Source: Sympetrum striolatum
Lineage: Eukaryota > Arthropoda > Insecta > Odonata > Libellulidae
Direction: 5' to 3'
Assembly: GCA_947579665.1 (NCBI GenBank)
Contig: OX388346.1
Location: forward strand, 91,638,615 to 91,702,614
Length of the DNA stretch: 64,000 bases
Both the position numbers and the translations under genes were made by a program. Within the stretch, counting starts at the first letter, position 1. Each line of letters starts with the position of its first letter. The notes beneath the pieces are model-generated. The model was not told the DNA's origin, searched no databases, and saw only the letters and a program-made list of their open reading frames with translations. Shown here piece by piece: positions 1 to 11,500 of the stretch.

Positions 1-1700
1 ATTTATAAGATATGACAGTAATCTTTCAAAAATAATTTTAATCTCAGTCATGTTCATCACTCTGATACTACGAAAGCTGCTGAGTGATGTATGATGTTAA
101 TGAAAAACATTTATTTTGATATTTCTTCGAATACCATATCGCTAAAATACTTTTATATTTACTTCCACAAAAACAATTCAGGTTAAATCAAGAAATCAAC
201 GGCCAACTGCGACACTCTATTATACCCTATAAGTCTCATTCCATTAAATTAAATTATTACGTTCAAGAGTCAATTTGTTAAATTTCAGAAACAACTTTAA
301 ACTACAGTGAATGTTCCTAAATGTTCTTTCTTGTTACTCATTCACTCTGCCGAGATTTCAGTGTCTAATAGAGGAGGTCACATTCTAACCAGTCCAACGC
401 CTGAATACTTTAAAGGCAGATTGCTTCAGCGTGTTTCTCTAATACTTTTTTCAGTTCATTATTTTCTTCGTTAAAGTCAATGTATGTTGGAATTTCATTC
501 TCACCACTAGCTTAGATATCCAACCAGCATGCAGGCTGATGAATTTACAGATAGACAATGAAAATTACAAAAATAATCGAAAAAATTCGAATAAAATAAT
601 GAATCTTAAAAATAAACAGATGGAAGGCACTGGGCCACAGAAACCCTATCCTGACATAGTCGGGAAGAAAGGACGAGGAAGAATAAACACTTCTAGGGAT
701 GGTAATTTACTAAAGAGTTTAAAATATTGCTTATTATATTATTAAGGAAACAACAGTATTTAGAAGAAAAATATCTCATGAAAACTTCACCCTCCTTACA
801 TAGCCACTTTAGTAACTTTTCTTGCAATTACAAGGCTTTATAGTAATTCATTCATGTACAGAAAGTAATTATTAACATGACTAAAAATAAATTTCAACTA
901 GAAAATAGGTATCGAAATGATGGATATTTCATTATAACGATACTAAGTTGTGTAAAAAACAGGTTGTAATAAAAAAATGAAAGATGAGGTGTTGGATTGG
1001 GGGAGAAGAAGATAGCGTGCGTGGGAAAAGTCGTCTGACCCCGTCAACCTGGCCTCGTTGCATTAGAGATCTCACACTTTGGCGAAGATCTTGTTTATTC
1101 TGGACTAAGATTTTATAGGGCCATAAAATATGCTATCAAAACATGTTCTCTTATACACAATCTAGATTCCTTTAAGGCAGACATTACGTCTTGACTTTTT
1201 CAGTTTCAAAATTTAATTTTCAGCCGACTTTTTCGAAACGTCGAAAATGTAGCACACACCAGAGTAAAAATCGGGCTGCTTTGATGTCAATTCAATTAGC
1301 ATTCTTAGCTTTGGCATCGGTTACTTGGTTAAATAATTATGAAAATAAAATCTGGTACTTATGAAGGTCATAAAGAAGAGTTTTATGAAATACTAAATTT
1401 TGAATTGTGTATGTCAGGATGTCAGTTATATTACGGTAGCTCTCAATGGTGAAATATTTCATCATCATCAGTCTCAGGTACAAAATTTATTCGTATGCTA
1501 CGGATTATTTTATTTCATTCGTTTCGTACAGTTAGGAAACTCATTCATCTTTATTCCAGGTTCGCATATCTACTTTCTTGATTAATCGCACCTGTGTAAT
1601 ATCTAATATCATTATCATTGAATAATTAGAGAGAGGTCATTTATCTGAATTCATCACTTCGTCTACATTTTTCACGAAAGAGTTATTAACCGGCACTTCA
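1..1700. other. Upstream non-coding DNA, nothing recognised
   Basis: AT-rich DNA with only short chance open frames. None has a recognisable domain, good codon bias or splice context. I see no repeat family that recurs elsewhere in the window. Confidence 0.5.
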
Positions 1701-1738
1701 GATATGGCTGCCATCGGATAATTACAATCTCAGTGTTT

Positions 1739-2080
1739 TATATAAAGCGCTGACTGCCCAAGTCGCACGCGCTCCCACAATGCATTGCGTGTCAGAAATG
1801 GCCTTGCGAAGTTAAACGGTGCGCAGCTGATCAGTAAACCTCACACACAATTGTTTTCATTAAAAGCTATGAAATATCCAGCGTACCTCTTCACTCATTC
1901 GAAAACGTCCTGACACTCGGAGACAAGAGTTGTTCGTTGAGTAAAATAACTTTGTACTCCTGAAGCATTCCTGTTAGTAAAAGAAGTTGCGAACTATTAA
2001 GTTCGTTCTTTCGCGTACTTTTTACAGCTACGTTTTAATTAATCGAAAATTTCTTGACCTAAAGTCATGAGCCACTTCCG
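1739..2080 (+). promoter_or_regulatory. Candidate TATA promoter and 5' leader exon, possibly of the Spaetzle-like gene
   Basis: A good TATA box (TATATAAAG) lies at 1739-1747, followed by a locally GC-richer stretch. A near-perfect splice donor (CCG|GTAAGT) has its GT at 2081-2082. The first coding exon of the Spaetzle-like gene at 8365 sits 10 bases after a splice acceptor (TTACAG ending at 8355), so an upstream non-coding exon must exist. This is the best candidate I can see on the same strand. The link is inference: no transcript is available, and the initiator sequence about 30 bases downstream of the TATA box is not clear. Confidence 0.3.
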
Positions 2081-2366
2081 GTAAGTGGATTTCCTTGAGG
2101 TAGACTTCAAAATGTATTATCCTGGCTGATTTTTCTGTCTTTAGCATCAAGTAAAGTATTAATTGAAAACCTAGTTCACAATTTGACTTTTCAATGCGAT
2201 TTCAAAACTCTGTACCGAGTCCCACCAATCATCCTTCCAAAGCTTGATATAGCGGCTTCTTACACATCGTTATGTCACCGTATCGTCAATCAATATGAAA
2301 AAATCGTCTCCTTTTCCTTTTAATCGTCTTCTTTTTCATCAGTCGCGCCTATTTTCATAGCACGAG

Positions 2367-3008
2367 CCGTCGCGCGTTGTATTCCATACAACAGATCGTT
2401 TTTCGGCCAAAATTGTAAAATTAATTGAACTAATTATTATTTCTGAGTACTAAACTTTAGCTAATAATATAATTTAAGAGGATAATTTAAGAAGTAAACA
2501 ACTAAAGAAAGGGTTGAGGTGACTTTGTACATAAGGGCGTGCATCGAGGAAAATTAGAGGAAGATTATTATAAGCCCTGTCGGACTATTTTCAAGTCCGT
2601 TTTTCCTTGGGAAAGTAAACAAATTTTAGTAAAAAATATTATTATTCACCTTTATTTATTTACGTTCAGAGAGTACCTAAAAAGCTTTATGTCTTTTAGT
2701 TCCGAAATTGAAATGCGCCTAATAAAGTTTAAGACGAAATAAGTGAAAAACTCAGTGTAAACGTTATAATAAGCAAAATAGAGTTCACCAACGAAAAACT
2801 TACCCAAACGGTCGCGCGTCGTATGTGTTACAACAGTCGTCACTTCACAGATTTATTCGCTTTCGCAGTCGGTTTAAGACTAAAACGAAACATTTGACGA
2901 GTTTACAAGTTAAAGGAAAGTGCAATAAAGGGGCATGAGGTTCAAGGGACCACCCAGGTAGAAACGGGACCCGAAAAACCGTCTGTGTAGTACAGAATAC
3001 AACAGCGC
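2367..3008. repeat. Possible inverted-repeat element (MITE-like)
   Basis: A segment at 2367-2408 (core TTGTATTC, ending GTTTTTCGG) reappears in reverse orientation at about 2966-3008 (CCGAAAAACCG, then GAATACAACAGCGC). The arms are about 40 bases and imperfect. A further partial same-sense copy (GTCGCGCGTCGTATG) is at about 2811-2825. No clear target duplication was found, so the element class is unknown. Confidence 0.35.
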
Positions 3009-3009
3009 A

Positions 3010-6000
3010 ACTGACGGAGGGTTAAATTAAATAATAATTGGATTTCTTCTAACAACTATATTTTTTGCGTCATTGAAATACAGTCATGCTGTTGATATTA
3101 TTTTCATTTGCTAGGGAATAAATTATAACAATGCAAATTTGCAAATCCAAATTAACTACTACACGTAATTTGTATATCTAAAATTGTTGACTATGGATAA
3201 ATCGAAGTTTGAGAATACAAGTTAAACAAAATTTAATTCGAAATGTTCAGTGCTGCTTTATAAATCGCACGAAGATCACTTCTGTGCAGTTATGTAATAC
3301 CTTCGCAAAGGAATGTGTGTCTTTATAACTCTCATAATATTTCATACTTTTCACTCCATCGTGGACTTCTCACGCTATTACCATTTGGAGCCTCAACTAT
3401 CGGCAGGTCTACTGCTGTGAAGAAAAGAGAGACAAGAAAAATTGTGGGAAATCACCTTGAAAACAGGAAAAATAGGATAGCATAATTGTCTGGTGGTTCC
3501 CGTCATGGGAATATCGCCCGAGACAAAACCTTTGACAACCGGATACGAAAACATTGCATTGCTGATACATAGAAGCCGGGGAAATTCGTACAAAATTGGT
3601 GTAAATTGAAGGAAAACTATGCTACCAGCGACAGAGATCTTTTAGTTAATAAATTCGGATGTTCGATCGGATATGCCTGATTAATATGTTTCCTTGTTAA
3701 CAACAAAAGTAAAAATATTGAGCCGAGATTTATTCCTTATAACGTCAAAGAAACACTTGCCAATGAACAGTTACTCAAATTAGAGGCATAATTATTAAAA
3801 AAACTAGTCATCCCTGTTTAAATGCATTCAGTTTTAGGTAAGATTTGTTTCCTTAGGTTACTCAACGAACTAAAATTTAATTATAAAAAGAATAATAGAT
3901 TTAATATTCATTTTATAATTATATTGATCTTCTATCAAGCGAAGGCAAAAAACTATCAACGTTATGTCAAATATAATTCATTGAGACACTTTTGCTTCGA
4001 TTTTGAAAATATTTTGCTTTGCTTCAGCTATACTATTATAAATTTTTATCCGTTACTTTTAAGCATCAATATATCGGATAAGACTTCCAAACCAACCGAT
4101 GAGGGAAGGACGATTTTCGATAATTTTTATACTTAGTTATTTCAAGGAATAAATTATCTTAGTACTTCAATTATCCATCAGAATTCTACTTTTTCGACAT
4201 AAATGTATGTATAAAACTGTCAAGGAGAACCGGGACACCCCTTCTTCTCCTGCCTCTTAACTGGTTGCACGCAATAATTGTATTTCCGTTGATCAATTAG
4301 TGATAGTTGAGGGCTATAATGACAATCTCTCCATCATTTTGTCGATCAATATCAAACATTTTTCATTTTCCTTTCATAAAGATTCGTATTTTAAGAACGA
4401 ATTTCGGTGCAAAGGAATATTGGAGAAAGATGACAGAAACGAAAGAAACTGAAAATGGCAAAAGGAAAAGCAATTATGGTCTCTAGGCCAAAAGATACGT
4501 CTTTCCTGAAAGACAGTCCTTTCACACGATCGTTTTCATAAAAGCAAACTGCAACTGAGATTGAGGCTATAGAAGACATATCTCAGGTCATCTTAATGAC
4601 TCCCAGATTTCTGGATCTTTCCCTCAGGTTAGAAGTATTCAAGTTAGCCAATGAGTTCTATTGAATTGAATACAATCCTTTCAAGTATTACTATTCTAAC
4701 GACGTACTCAGAAGAATTATTTCATTATTGCAACAAACCTATGAACAAGAATTCAATGACGAAATTTTTCGATTATATTTTTAAATATTACAGAAATATT
4801 CTGTCGAAAGAGAGGTTGAAAGAAAACCAGTGATTCAGAGATCCCCGACCCGCGATGCCCTGAGCCGCATGAAGGTCTCTAATGAATTCTGAACTGCCGT
4901 TATTTCCGAGAAATAATTACTTTTCTTCGTCTCTCAAACGCATGCTCCTATTTGCGTTTTATATTCTGATAGTGAACAAAGCGTGTTCTTATCAAAATCC
5001 GCCTATGGGAAATTGATTTCACCGATGAGACTTAAAACAATTGTAATGAAATTTATGAATCTGTATCAGTGAATGATGAAATTTTAAATAAACAAACTGG
5101 GATCTATTTGGCATTGAAATATTTCCAAATTGCTTCGAAATTTTAGGTTCCTTTCATCAAGAAAAAATAATACAAACTGACAATATATTTCCATAGTAAA
5201 AGCTTATCAGTAGCATATTCACATTTTTCTCTCGACACCAAGTCGTTGGAAGGCGTCCAATGTTCGTGAAGGGTATCGCTTTTGAGTATGCCAATATGGA
5301 GTGCAACAAAATCGTTGAATCTAGTTTGCTCCTTAATAAGAAAGTCTTCATAAGATAATATTATGTGAGTTATTGGCATGAATGAGTGAAATTAGACCAA
5401 GAAAGTTGGGATATGGATTAAGAAATGTTTTAATCTTTTGAAAACAAAAAGATGTAAGGGCTGAGTTCGTATGATTGATATTTAAGGATATGGGCATTCC
5501 AATGAGTAGAAATCTAGAGTTTATTGACTCAAGGGAAAGGTTTAGAAAACGTTCCAAACTCCAGAGAGAGTTTGAATACAAATGTAGATGAATGCACACG
5601 ACTTGTAAATGAGTGCTTAAATGAAATTTATAAATCTACTAAACTTCAATTTGTAAGAGGAGTAAAAATGATTGAAGTTATGAATTGCAAGATTTAAATG
5701 GACTTTAGGTGTACTTAGGATGTTGTCGGAGAATTTGTTATATTGGTGAAAGTAATAAGAAAAAATAGTGAATTCGGAAAATTAATACTTGGGAGGAGAC
5801 TTAAAGAATGAGGGAAAATACATGTTTTTAGTTTCAACGCAGATTTTTTTATTGGTGGATATCAGTAATATTACTGTTATTTGGCATTAAGAATATCAAA
5901 CGCAAATAGGAAAAATCGTTTTATGGGCAAAGAAAATTAATTATTTAATTACATATTTTCATAGCTCCATTTATTCTACGATTTTTCTTCTATTTTACAA

Positions 6001-8340
6001 GATATCGCTTCCTTCCGAAGGAACGAAAACTTTATGATTGAAAATTAAGGGTAGATAAAGAAGATCGTCAGTTGGGTATCATTATCAGAAACCCTACACT
6101 AAAAGTAGGTTAAAACTTAATAAAGCATAAGTTAATGGAACCTAATACGTTCAGCAGTGGATATCAAAATAGGAATAGGCTGCGCTATAATGCAATTTTA
6201 AACTGTGAATGAGGTATAGAGATGACCTCGGAGAGTAAAACTACTTAAGGAGTGCAAACAAAGAGAGGCTCATCAGAAATGTAACAAGCGACGCTGTAGA
6301 GTCGGAAATAGAATAAGGAATGAATGAAAATGAAAATAAAAATGGATGGAAAATGTTTAAGAAAACTCCTGGAAAGTTTAACTGAGCCATCAAAATGAAA
6401 TATCAGTATGTCTCGCTAAGGAAAGTGAGCCAAGTTGTTGGTTGGATAGGCCTTTGAGTGATTTGGATTCAGAGACGGTAGGAGTAGGCGACAGCTCTTG
6501 CTAGCTGAGAAATGTAAGGAGAAAACGATGATTAAGTCCACGGCGTGTCCTTAGAGTAGAGCCTGTCAAAGAGTGAAGTGGGACAGACTTGCGAATATCA
6601 GGAGGAAAGAGAAATTAGTGACACCAACATCTAATGTCAATTAAGATATCGATGAAGATTCTGAATTGACGAGAGATAAAAATACTTCTTCCGCAAATAC
6701 TACAAAACATATCCCTTTAGAAACCGATCATTGAGTTAATTTTATTTAAAAGAGGAGCTTAATTTTATTGAAATACTGCAAGTATAAATTAAGTCCAATG
6801 AAATGATAAAACCTTGCAGAAGTATTCGATAAAATAGCAGAGAATAGAATATTGTTATTGGATTTCAACTTCGGGTTTGTTTTGCCGCAGCTATGAGAGC
6901 CACCGTGTTCCCAACCTATCGCTTCATAACTCGTAAGTGTAATATTATGGTAGATCAGAGGTTAAAATACCTCCCCGGGAGATAGGCGACTTGGGTTCGA
7001 GTTCCAGTTATGCCACTACTTTTCACTTCTTGTTCAACAAAACTATAATGTTCACTATCACCAAACTTTCCTATCTCAGCCTAGGTTACCCTCTAAAATC
7101 ATTTTCTTTAGACATTCATTTTAAAACGGTTCATTCAAAAACTTTCATATCTCAGTATATGCAAAAGGATTTTTTGCCATCTATTTATCAGTCTCTCCTA
7201 GACTATTCTGTTCATTCGCTCTTTGAAGGCCCTCTTCAATGGTCATTTACGCTGTATCTTCACCATTCCTCTCAGTGTATCACATTTCCATTGAATCAAA
7301 TCATCTCTTCTTTCCTGCCATCATAGTGCATACCTAGTCTCTCACTCATAAGAAGGAAGGGTAACCACAACGTCGTGATCCAGGAATAATAATTCCGTTT
7401 CTAGTTCTCGCGTATATTCATACGGAGAATACCTTGACAGTCGTCATAAGAATGGCCAACTTAAAGAATTCTCATTTGACTATTGGAGGAGGCTATTCCG
7501 TATTTACCAAGGATGAATCTGGTCTTGAGAATAAACTGAAAATCTCCTTTCTTTTTGTTCAAAGGTCCAAAATACGTTTTCCTTCACAGTGGACACTGAA
7601 TTATCTCTCGCAATAATTAAGCTAGTAGTTATTTACTCGGATATTCTTATTCAGATCGTCATGCCCTTCCTTAGTACCTTCATCTCAGACTAATCCATAA
7701 TATCTGATGGCAGATAATTTAAACACTAAGGTTGGAAGTTCGAAATGACTAACTTTTATTTGCTTGAATGAATAAGACAATAAACCCTCCCACAGCAATC
7801 GTGACCTTATTTCTTTGAAAATTCTGATTTGATAAAAAAAATCGAATAAATTTTAGTCCCGCTGTAAGATAACAAATTCTCGCTTTAATTCTTAGAAGAA
7901 GTCCGTAAATTAAAGCATTATTGTGTATAGAAAGATTGATACAATTATTACAGTTACACTTTACGTCAAGATTAAATGTATCATATCTTTCGAATAAAGA
8001 ATAGTAACACAATTCTCAATCATTCTCATTAACAACAGAAAAAATGTAAATTCCCATATAAGCGTGTTCTTAAAACCTCAGCTCTCCTACTGGACATCTA
8101 ATCGTTTGTGTGACAATGTGTCTACGGCGATGGTAATTTAATTTGGTGGTGCGAAGAAGCAAATGAGAAAACGTAATGAATACGTTAGCCAATGAACAGA
8201 TTCACTCGATCTCAATCCATTACAATTCTTCCTCTTATTCATAAAGAGATGGATTCCCAATAGAATTCCCAAAAAGCGAATTTGACTACCCAGCGATTGA
8301 TAAAGAGATAACCCGAGAGGAATACTTATGCATAACCACT
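3010..8340. other. Upstream intergenic or 5' intron DNA without a recognisable gene
   Basis: AT-rich DNA. The open frames here (for example 3822-4136 plus, 5143-5599 minus and 6991-7326 plus) are short, of low complexity and without a domain or splice signature that I recognise. The only structured item is the tRNA-like stretch near 6.95 kb, listed separately. If the leader exon at 1.7-2.08 kb is real, this would be intron. Confidence 0.5.
6946..7013 (+). repeat. tRNA-like segment, probably an old SINE head
   Basis: A B-box-like motif (GGTTCGAGTTCC) at about 6993-7004 is preceded at tRNA-like spacing by an A-box-like TGGTAGATCAGAGG. No complete cloverleaf can be drawn and no target duplication was seen. 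It does not closely match the other SINEs in the window. A degenerate Pol III promoter or SINE head is the simplest reading. Confidence 0.35.
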
Positions 8341-8364
8341 GACTGTTGCTTACAGAATCCCAGA

Positions 8365-8549
8365 ATGGCCCTGATGAAGGCTGCATTGTTTTTGTCGCTG
8401 GTGGTGTACGGATGCCTGGCTGTGCCACAATGCGAGCACTACGGACCTCATGGATGCAGACACTCCTTCGTACCTGCGCCCCCGGGCAAGAGGCCGCCCT
8501 GTGCTGCCCCGGGCGCCACATTCTGCGAGAAGTTGGACCAATACCCCCT
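8365..8549 (+). CDS. Spaetzle-like gene, coding exon 1 (signal peptide and Cys-containing N-terminus)
   Basis: This exon encodes residues 1-61 and two bases of codon 62. The start ATG at 8365 is chosen because it opens a classical signal peptide: Lys5, then a hydrophobic core (AALFLSLVVYGCLA), cut after Ala19. The mature N-terminus has cysteines 23, 31, 46 and 54 in a Gly/Pro-rich setting, ending in the FCEKLDQYP motif that marks the pro-domain of several Spaetzle paralogues. The acceptor AG is at 8354-8355, leaving nine leader bases before the ATG. The donor is GTGAGT at 8550. Reading past the donor meets a stop at once, which supports splicing there. Confidence 0.9.
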
Positions 8550-11500
8550 GTGAGTTCCATCAAATATAATTACGAACTGTCATTATCATCACCTTGTGCT
8601 GTCATCATGCCCACAGAAGACGCTTAATAAATATTTTCCAAACCCCTGCACCGGTACACATATCCAGAAGATAGATTATTCGTTTGTTTCCATTCCCAAT
8701 GCGCCCTTTGCTGAAATAAAAAGCTAAACAATCAATTTCTCAGAGCAACATGTAATTCTTTAATTTCCAATCATCCGAATTATTTCTTCTTAAAAGTCAT
8801 CTTTTTCCTTTCCTGTCTTTGCATATCGTATTGGCACCGATCCTGTTGTTTTGCTTGTTGTTGTTCTCTTTCAGACTCCCTTTTTTCCTTCACTAATCTT
8901 CTCCAGTTCTTTGACCTTATCTCCCTTTCCCCCTACCTTTTGTCTTTGTCGATATTTAATTTTTTTTGTGATTTAAATTAGCAAAAGATGCCCCTGACTT
9001 TTTCTTATTGCATTATTATTGTAAGTTAAAATGGTGATAAATAATAGAGGAATAAAGACACATTTGGCAAATATTTCTATAATATATTTCAATATTCTTG
9101 AATAAAAGTTCAATATTTTAATTGAATTATTTGTTAAAGCCAAAGTTAATAAATATTGCAGGTGCTTTCGAAAATGCTCGCCACAAATTGCATAATCCAA
9201 TATTACGGAATTTGAATCGAAATACAGTAGAACTCCAGTTATCCGAATCGCTTTAGGACACCATCTCATATAGCAGTTCTAAATTCGCTGACATGGTAAG
9301 CATATAACGGTAGAAACCGAATAGACCTACACGAAAAAAACACACGCGCCTACCGTTGGGCTGAGTATACCGATTAAAAATATTTAAAAAAAAGTATTTA
9401 ATAATTTAAACACTACATTAGCTTGATTTAGTAGTATTTCATTACTATTACATTCTAAATAGAAGTGATGTACGCTTAACATGCCAAAGTGTTACCATTT
9501 TTTAAATTAATTAATACGTAGCTCTTTTTTATACTATATATGTAATTTTTTCTCCCACTTTCAATGTACATACAGAAGTTAATTAATTATCCGAATTTTT
9601 GATCATCCGAATGGGGTCCGGTCCCAATTGATTCGGATAATTGGAGTTCAACTGTATTCAGATATTCATGCTTATAAAAACATAAGACAGAATTGATATT
9701 GGTGAAAATCTATATATATATATATAAAGCAGAAATTCTGTGGGTTTGTGGGTTTGTTTGTTTGTCTTGGATTGGAGTCCACACCGTTTGCCCGATTTGT
9801 CTAAAACTTTGCATACAAGTCCTCTGATATCAGGAAGGAAATACTGACACATTTTTATTCAACAATTTTACTGGATTCGAACCAGGATCGCTCAGATAGA
9901 TTTTCATAAGGAATATACTTAAGCTTCACTTTTGTCGGTTGCAGGCTTTATTTCTTTTGAAGAATTAAATTAGAAGGAATAGTCGTACAGAGTCGAGACA
10001 AACACTGAAAGAAAGAAAATTAAATAAATATTCTTATTTTAGTCAAGGAATTTTACTTTCGATTCGAATTTGCGAGAATATCGGTAAAAATATACAAAAC
10101 TTTCGTGAAAATTCGAGGCTGTAAACAACTCATCCCCCTGACTACCGATCCCATTGTTGAATCCGAGCTCATGTTTTATCCCGTACAAATACTCGTGGAC
10201 TTTAGGCCCATAAAGCTGATGATTGAAGAGGACGATATATTACATGGATAACGAGAAATTTTCTGTAAGAAGGTAACCAGCAATTGCAGGTACGTAATTA
10301 CAGTCAGGAGATTGTGTGTCTTCGATTTTAGTACAAACCGTTTGCCAGATTCGCGTCAAACTTTGCGTACGTGTTTTCTGGGACCAGGAAGGACGTACTG
10401 TCTCAAATGTATTCGATAATTTTGCTGTGTTCGAACCAAGATCACTCAGATGGGTTTCCATAAAGAATAAATCTAATCTTCACTTTAATCGGTAGCAGGC
10501 TATATTTATTTTGAAGAATTAAAATAGAAAAATAGTCGAGCGGAGTTGAAACAAGTATCAAAATAACGGAAATTAAAGGAATATTCTAATTTTGATAGCG
10601 GAATATTGTTTCCGAATCGAAATTTCGAGAATTTCGACAAAATACGCGTGAATTATCCAAAATTGTTGAGGTTGTTAACAGCCAATCCTCCTCACGATCA
10701 ATGCGATTGTTGAGCCGAGCTCATGAATTTTCCTGTACAGTAAGAATAGCTTGGGATTTAAGACTGTATTCTAAAGGGAATTTACGCATTGCACGACCGG
10801 CCACTTGAATTTAATCTACTTCTATTTTCCCCGTTGAGAATCAACGGGCGCTTCAGCTAGTATTATGTAAAATAACATAGTAACTAATCTCTTGTAATGA
10901 GATCGTATTGATTCATGCATCCATAAATTCACATATTTATTCAGAAGTGGTCATTATGTATTAAATATGTACATAATTGTTTTAATAAAATCAACGTTTA
11001 TTTTACTGTGCATTGCATACTTTTTCGTTTGAAAAAAATTAACTAGAAATGAATGTCGAGCGAAATCTAGAGGGCTGTCATAGGAAATAAATCTTACTGG
11101 AGATTATTATTTATATTATAAAATGCTGTTAATGATTTGAAATTAAGCAAGATCATCCCATCAAAGGTTTGAGGGAGGTCGACCGATGTGCGCCCCCTAA
11201 ACCTAATCGCCCTCTTCGCCTTGAGCCTGCTCTTTTTACTGATATGTATTACTCTGTCTTCAATAATTATTCAAGTATTTTAGCAAATGTTTTTTTCAAC
11301 ATGAATAATTTATATAATCATCATTCTCAACATTAAGTTACCTACTACGATTTCGATACGTAAATTATCTTAGAAATTCTTACGGCCTCATTTCTTTATT
11401 TCCTTACCGCCACTCCCTGTCTTTCCCACTCTTTCCCTGAATATTTTTTTCATTCCTCTTCGTGACATCTTTCCATTCATAATTATATTTGGCAACGCAT

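Larger units (their letters stand above)
9709..10860 (+). mobile_element. Complete non-autonomous Helitron
   Basis: The 5' end is TC followed by (TA)n, and the base before it is A. The 3' end is CTAG at 10857-10860, followed by T, preceded by a perfect 8-bp hairpin (CCCGTTGA, loop GAA, TCAACGGG; 10830-10848). This is the standard Helitron architecture: 5'-TC, 3' hairpin plus CTRR, insertion between A and T without target duplication. The interior carries two diverged tandem copies of a unit of about 460 bases (about 9750-10205 and 10310-10770). No Rep/helicase frame is present. Confidence 0.85.

Noticed and set aside
6991..7326. 111-residue open frame after a tRNA-like stretch
   Set aside because: Low-complexity Ser/Phe/Leu-rich translation of AT/pyrimidine-rich DNA; no domain, no conserved pattern.
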